Source: Streptomyces genisteinicus
GTDB lineage: Bacteria; Actinomycetota; Actinomycetes; Streptomycetales; Streptomycetaceae
DNA: 64,000 bases
Assembly: GCF_014489615.1 (NCBI RefSeq)
Contig: NZ_CP060825.1
Location: forward strand, 3,263,501-3,327,500
Reading direction: 5' to 3'
Shown: piece after piece, positions 62,867 through 64,000 of the stretch
How the letters are laid out: the number at the start of each line of letters is the position of its first letter
How positions within the stretch are numbered: position 1 is the stretch's first letter
Notes under the pieces: model-generated
Databases searched by the model: none
The model's input: only the letters and a program-made list of their open reading frames with translations
What the model was told of the DNA's origin: nothing
Program-made: the position numbers and the translations under genes

Positions 62867-63688
62867 TCAGACGCCGACCTTCCCGGTGTAGATGTCCTCA
62901 CGGGCCGGCAGCCGCACCACGACCGGTTCCCCGAAGTCGAAGAGGACCGTGGTGGACGTCACGGCCACCTCCCGGCCCTCGTTGGCGAAGGTGAACCGGT
63001 GGCGGACCTTGCGCAGCAGCCCCGACTCGTCGAGATAGGCGTCGAACGGCACGGCACGGTTGGCGAACCCTTTCGCCGCCGCCGACAGCGCCGCCCGTGC
63101 GTGCGGCCGCGCGGCACGCGCCGCACGGCCGATGTCCGTGGTGCCGCGGAAGTGGCGCACCCGCTCGCCGTCGAGCTCGGTCTCGCCGACGAAGGTGACC
63201 TGCTCGGCGCCGCGCAGCAGTTCGGCCGCCGCGAGCGGGTCGGTCGCCCCGCCGGTGACCAGATTCCCGTCGTCGAGAGCGGTCGTGTCCACCCGGACCC
63301 ATTTGTCGGCGGGGACACCGGCACCCCGGTTCTTCATGTAGAGCGCGCCGGGGACGAGCAGTTCGGTGATCGGCGCGTGCCGGTCGGCGCCCGCGGGGTC
63401 CGGCGGCAGGACGACCGTCAGCCGGCCGGTGCGGCGGGCGAAGTCGTAGCCGCCGTCGCCGCGGATGGTGACCCGCGTGCCGCCGGTGGCCATCTCCATC
63501 GCCGTGCGCGCACGGGAGCTGCGCGCCCGCTCCAGGGCGTCCGCCGCACGGACGACCTCGTCGACGCCGCCGTCGCCGTCGTCGGCGACGGCCCCCGCGT
63601 TCGAACACCCGGTGGCCGCCATCACCCCCATCACGGTCGCCGCGACGGCCATCGTTCCGCCCCTGCGTCTGTGCTGCTGCGCCACCAT
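62867..63688 (-). CDS. Lipoprotein (LppX/LprG-like fold suspected)
   Basis: The 273-aa precursor has a short basic start (VAQQHRRRGGT), a hydrophobic core (MAVAATVMGVMAATGC) and a lipobox-like AATGC. The mature protein is then a mostly beta-strand domain: GTRVTIRGDGGYDFARRTGR, ITELLVPGALYMKNRG and VRHFRGTTDIGRA, ending FDFGEPVVVRLPAREDIYTG. The pattern resembles mycobacterial LppX/LprAFG lipid carriers and other Streptomyces lipoproteins. ATG 63688 or GTG 63685 may start it. Function is inferred from architecture only. Confidence 0.75.
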   Translation of the reverse strand: MVAQQHRRRGGTMAVAATVMGVMAATGCSNAGAVADDGDGGVDEVVRAADALERARSSRARTAMEMATGGTRVTIRGDGGYDFARRTGRLTVVLPPDPAGADRHAPITELLVPGALYMKNRGAGVPADKWVRVDTTALDDGNLVTGGATDPLAAAELLRGAEQVTFVGETELDGERVRHFRGTTDIGRAARAARPHARAALSAAAKGFANRAVPFDAYLDESGLLRKVRHRFTFANEGREVAVTSTTVLFDFGEPVVVRLPAREDIYTGKVGV

Positions 63689-63833
63689 CGCCTGTCAACC
63701 CCCAGAACGGGACCACTGCTTGGGGGCCGCCCCCACTCCTCGGCCCGCGGCCCGGGGACGCCCCTCTTCCCTAACGACGGCCCCCGCGACCCGTCACGCC
63801 GCGGGCGCCATCCCGGCGGGCCGCACCGGGCAG

Positions 63834-63839
63834 TACCGT
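63834..63839 (+). promoter_or_regulatory. -10 box TACCGT, predicted leaderless transcript
   Basis: TACCGTGGACCC precedes GTG 63846 with 6-nt spacing, the same 12-mer as before mshD. Confidence 0.6.
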
Positions 63840-63845
63840 GGACCC

Positions 63846-64000
63846 GTGCCCCAGCAGGACCCGGGCGCCGGGAGCCCGGCGCATCTGACCACCACCGTCG
63901 AACGCGGTTCCTTCGCCGTCGCCCGCTGCACCTGCGGCTGGTCGGGACCGGCGCGCCGGTCCCGGGACCGCGCCCGCACGGACGCCCGCGGCCACGCGGA
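63846..64000 (+). CDS. Start of an unidentified gene (3' end outside window)
   Basis: From GTG 63846 the frame stays open to the window edge (51 codons): VPQQDPGAGSPAHLTTTVER, then GSFAVARCTCGWSGPARRSR and DRARTDARGHA. The CxCGW motif followed by basic residues and a His is common in short Streptomyces zinc-ribbon-like proteins. The exact leaderless -10 supports the start. Too little is visible for a function. Confidence 0.6.
   Translation, partial: MPQQDPGAGSPAHLTTTVERGSFAVARCTCGWSGPARRSRDRARTDARGHA

Overview
The window is chromosomal DNA from a Streptomyces-type actinomycete. It is very GC-rich, has strong third-position GC bias, uses many GTG/TTG starts, carries mycothiol genes, and has developmental regulators (a WhiG anti-sigma RsiG-type protein, one TTA/bldA codon). 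The gene order mshA ... nur ... glnR ... mshD ... ppk ... pstSCAB ... pit ... csoR matches, from memory, the core region of S. coelicolor around SCO4204 to SCO4136. No search was run to confirm this. Nearly all of the window is core chromosome. The only mobile-element trace is a small MITE-like insertion at 31381-31561.

Layout. 1-5.7 kb: two convergent, overlapping MFS exporters, a YbjN protein, mshA (mycothiol step 1) and a leaderless methyltransferase. 6.3-11.1 kb: a secreted NlpC/P60 hydrolase, a receiver-PP2C phosphatase, and an XRE regulator / HbhA-like / DUF2516 cluster shared in order with mycobacteria. 11.2-14.5 kb: an AraC / VOC / UvrA-paralogue cassette. 14.9-23.2 kb: a histidine phosphatase, a GNAT remnant, a TetR gene divergent from a DrrAB-type exporter, an APH kinase / HAD / GntR block, a 54-aa membrane protein and an Eis-type acetyltransferase. 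23.4-28 kb: asparaginase, RsiG (c-di-GMP-armed anti-sigma-WhiG), dtd, ygfZ, nur, nitrobindin and a 32-aa membrane peptide. 28-31 kb: three translationally coupled, apparently related single-pass membrane proteins. 31-34.4 kb: a DsrE protein, the MITE, a DUF3099 protein, and a sulfurtransferase/DUF1416 operon preceded by a leader peptide. 34.5-39.5 kb: a large Pro/Tyr-rich membrane protein, a MoaD-like carrier, an alpha/beta hydrolase, glnR and a LacI regulator. 39.9-46.5 kb: a secreted I36/FG-GAP protein, an HtrA protease with an MprAB-like two-component system, and an ABC-F ATPase behind an elaborate promoter/hairpin region. 46.6-54.9 kb: PI-PLC, 5'-nucleotidase, mshD, and a ppk-CHAD-NUDIX polyphosphate operon. 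55.3-61.7 kb: PHO box, pstSCAB, and DUF47-pit. 61.9-64 kb: csoR with its operator, a 62-aa protein, a lipoprotein and the start of one more gene.

How the genes work together. Phosphate handling dominates the right side: Pst high-affinity uptake under a PHO box, DUF47/PiT low-affinity uptake, polyphosphate kinase with CHAD and NUDIX partners, and a secreted nucleotidase and PI-PLC that could release phosphate. Redox and metal homeostasis (mshA, mshD, nur, csoR, nitrobindin) and nitrogen control (glnR) form a second theme.

Promoters. At least 15 genes have a TANNNT -10 box 6-7 nt before the start codon, which predicts leaderless mRNAs. The best candidates for new biology are the twin-palindrome promoter before the ABC-F gene, the three 11-bp-spaced TCTCA boxes before htrA, the attenuator-like signal before glnR, the leader peptide and inverted repeat of the sulfurtransferase operon, the three-paralogue membrane operon, and the TTA codon in the CHAD gene.
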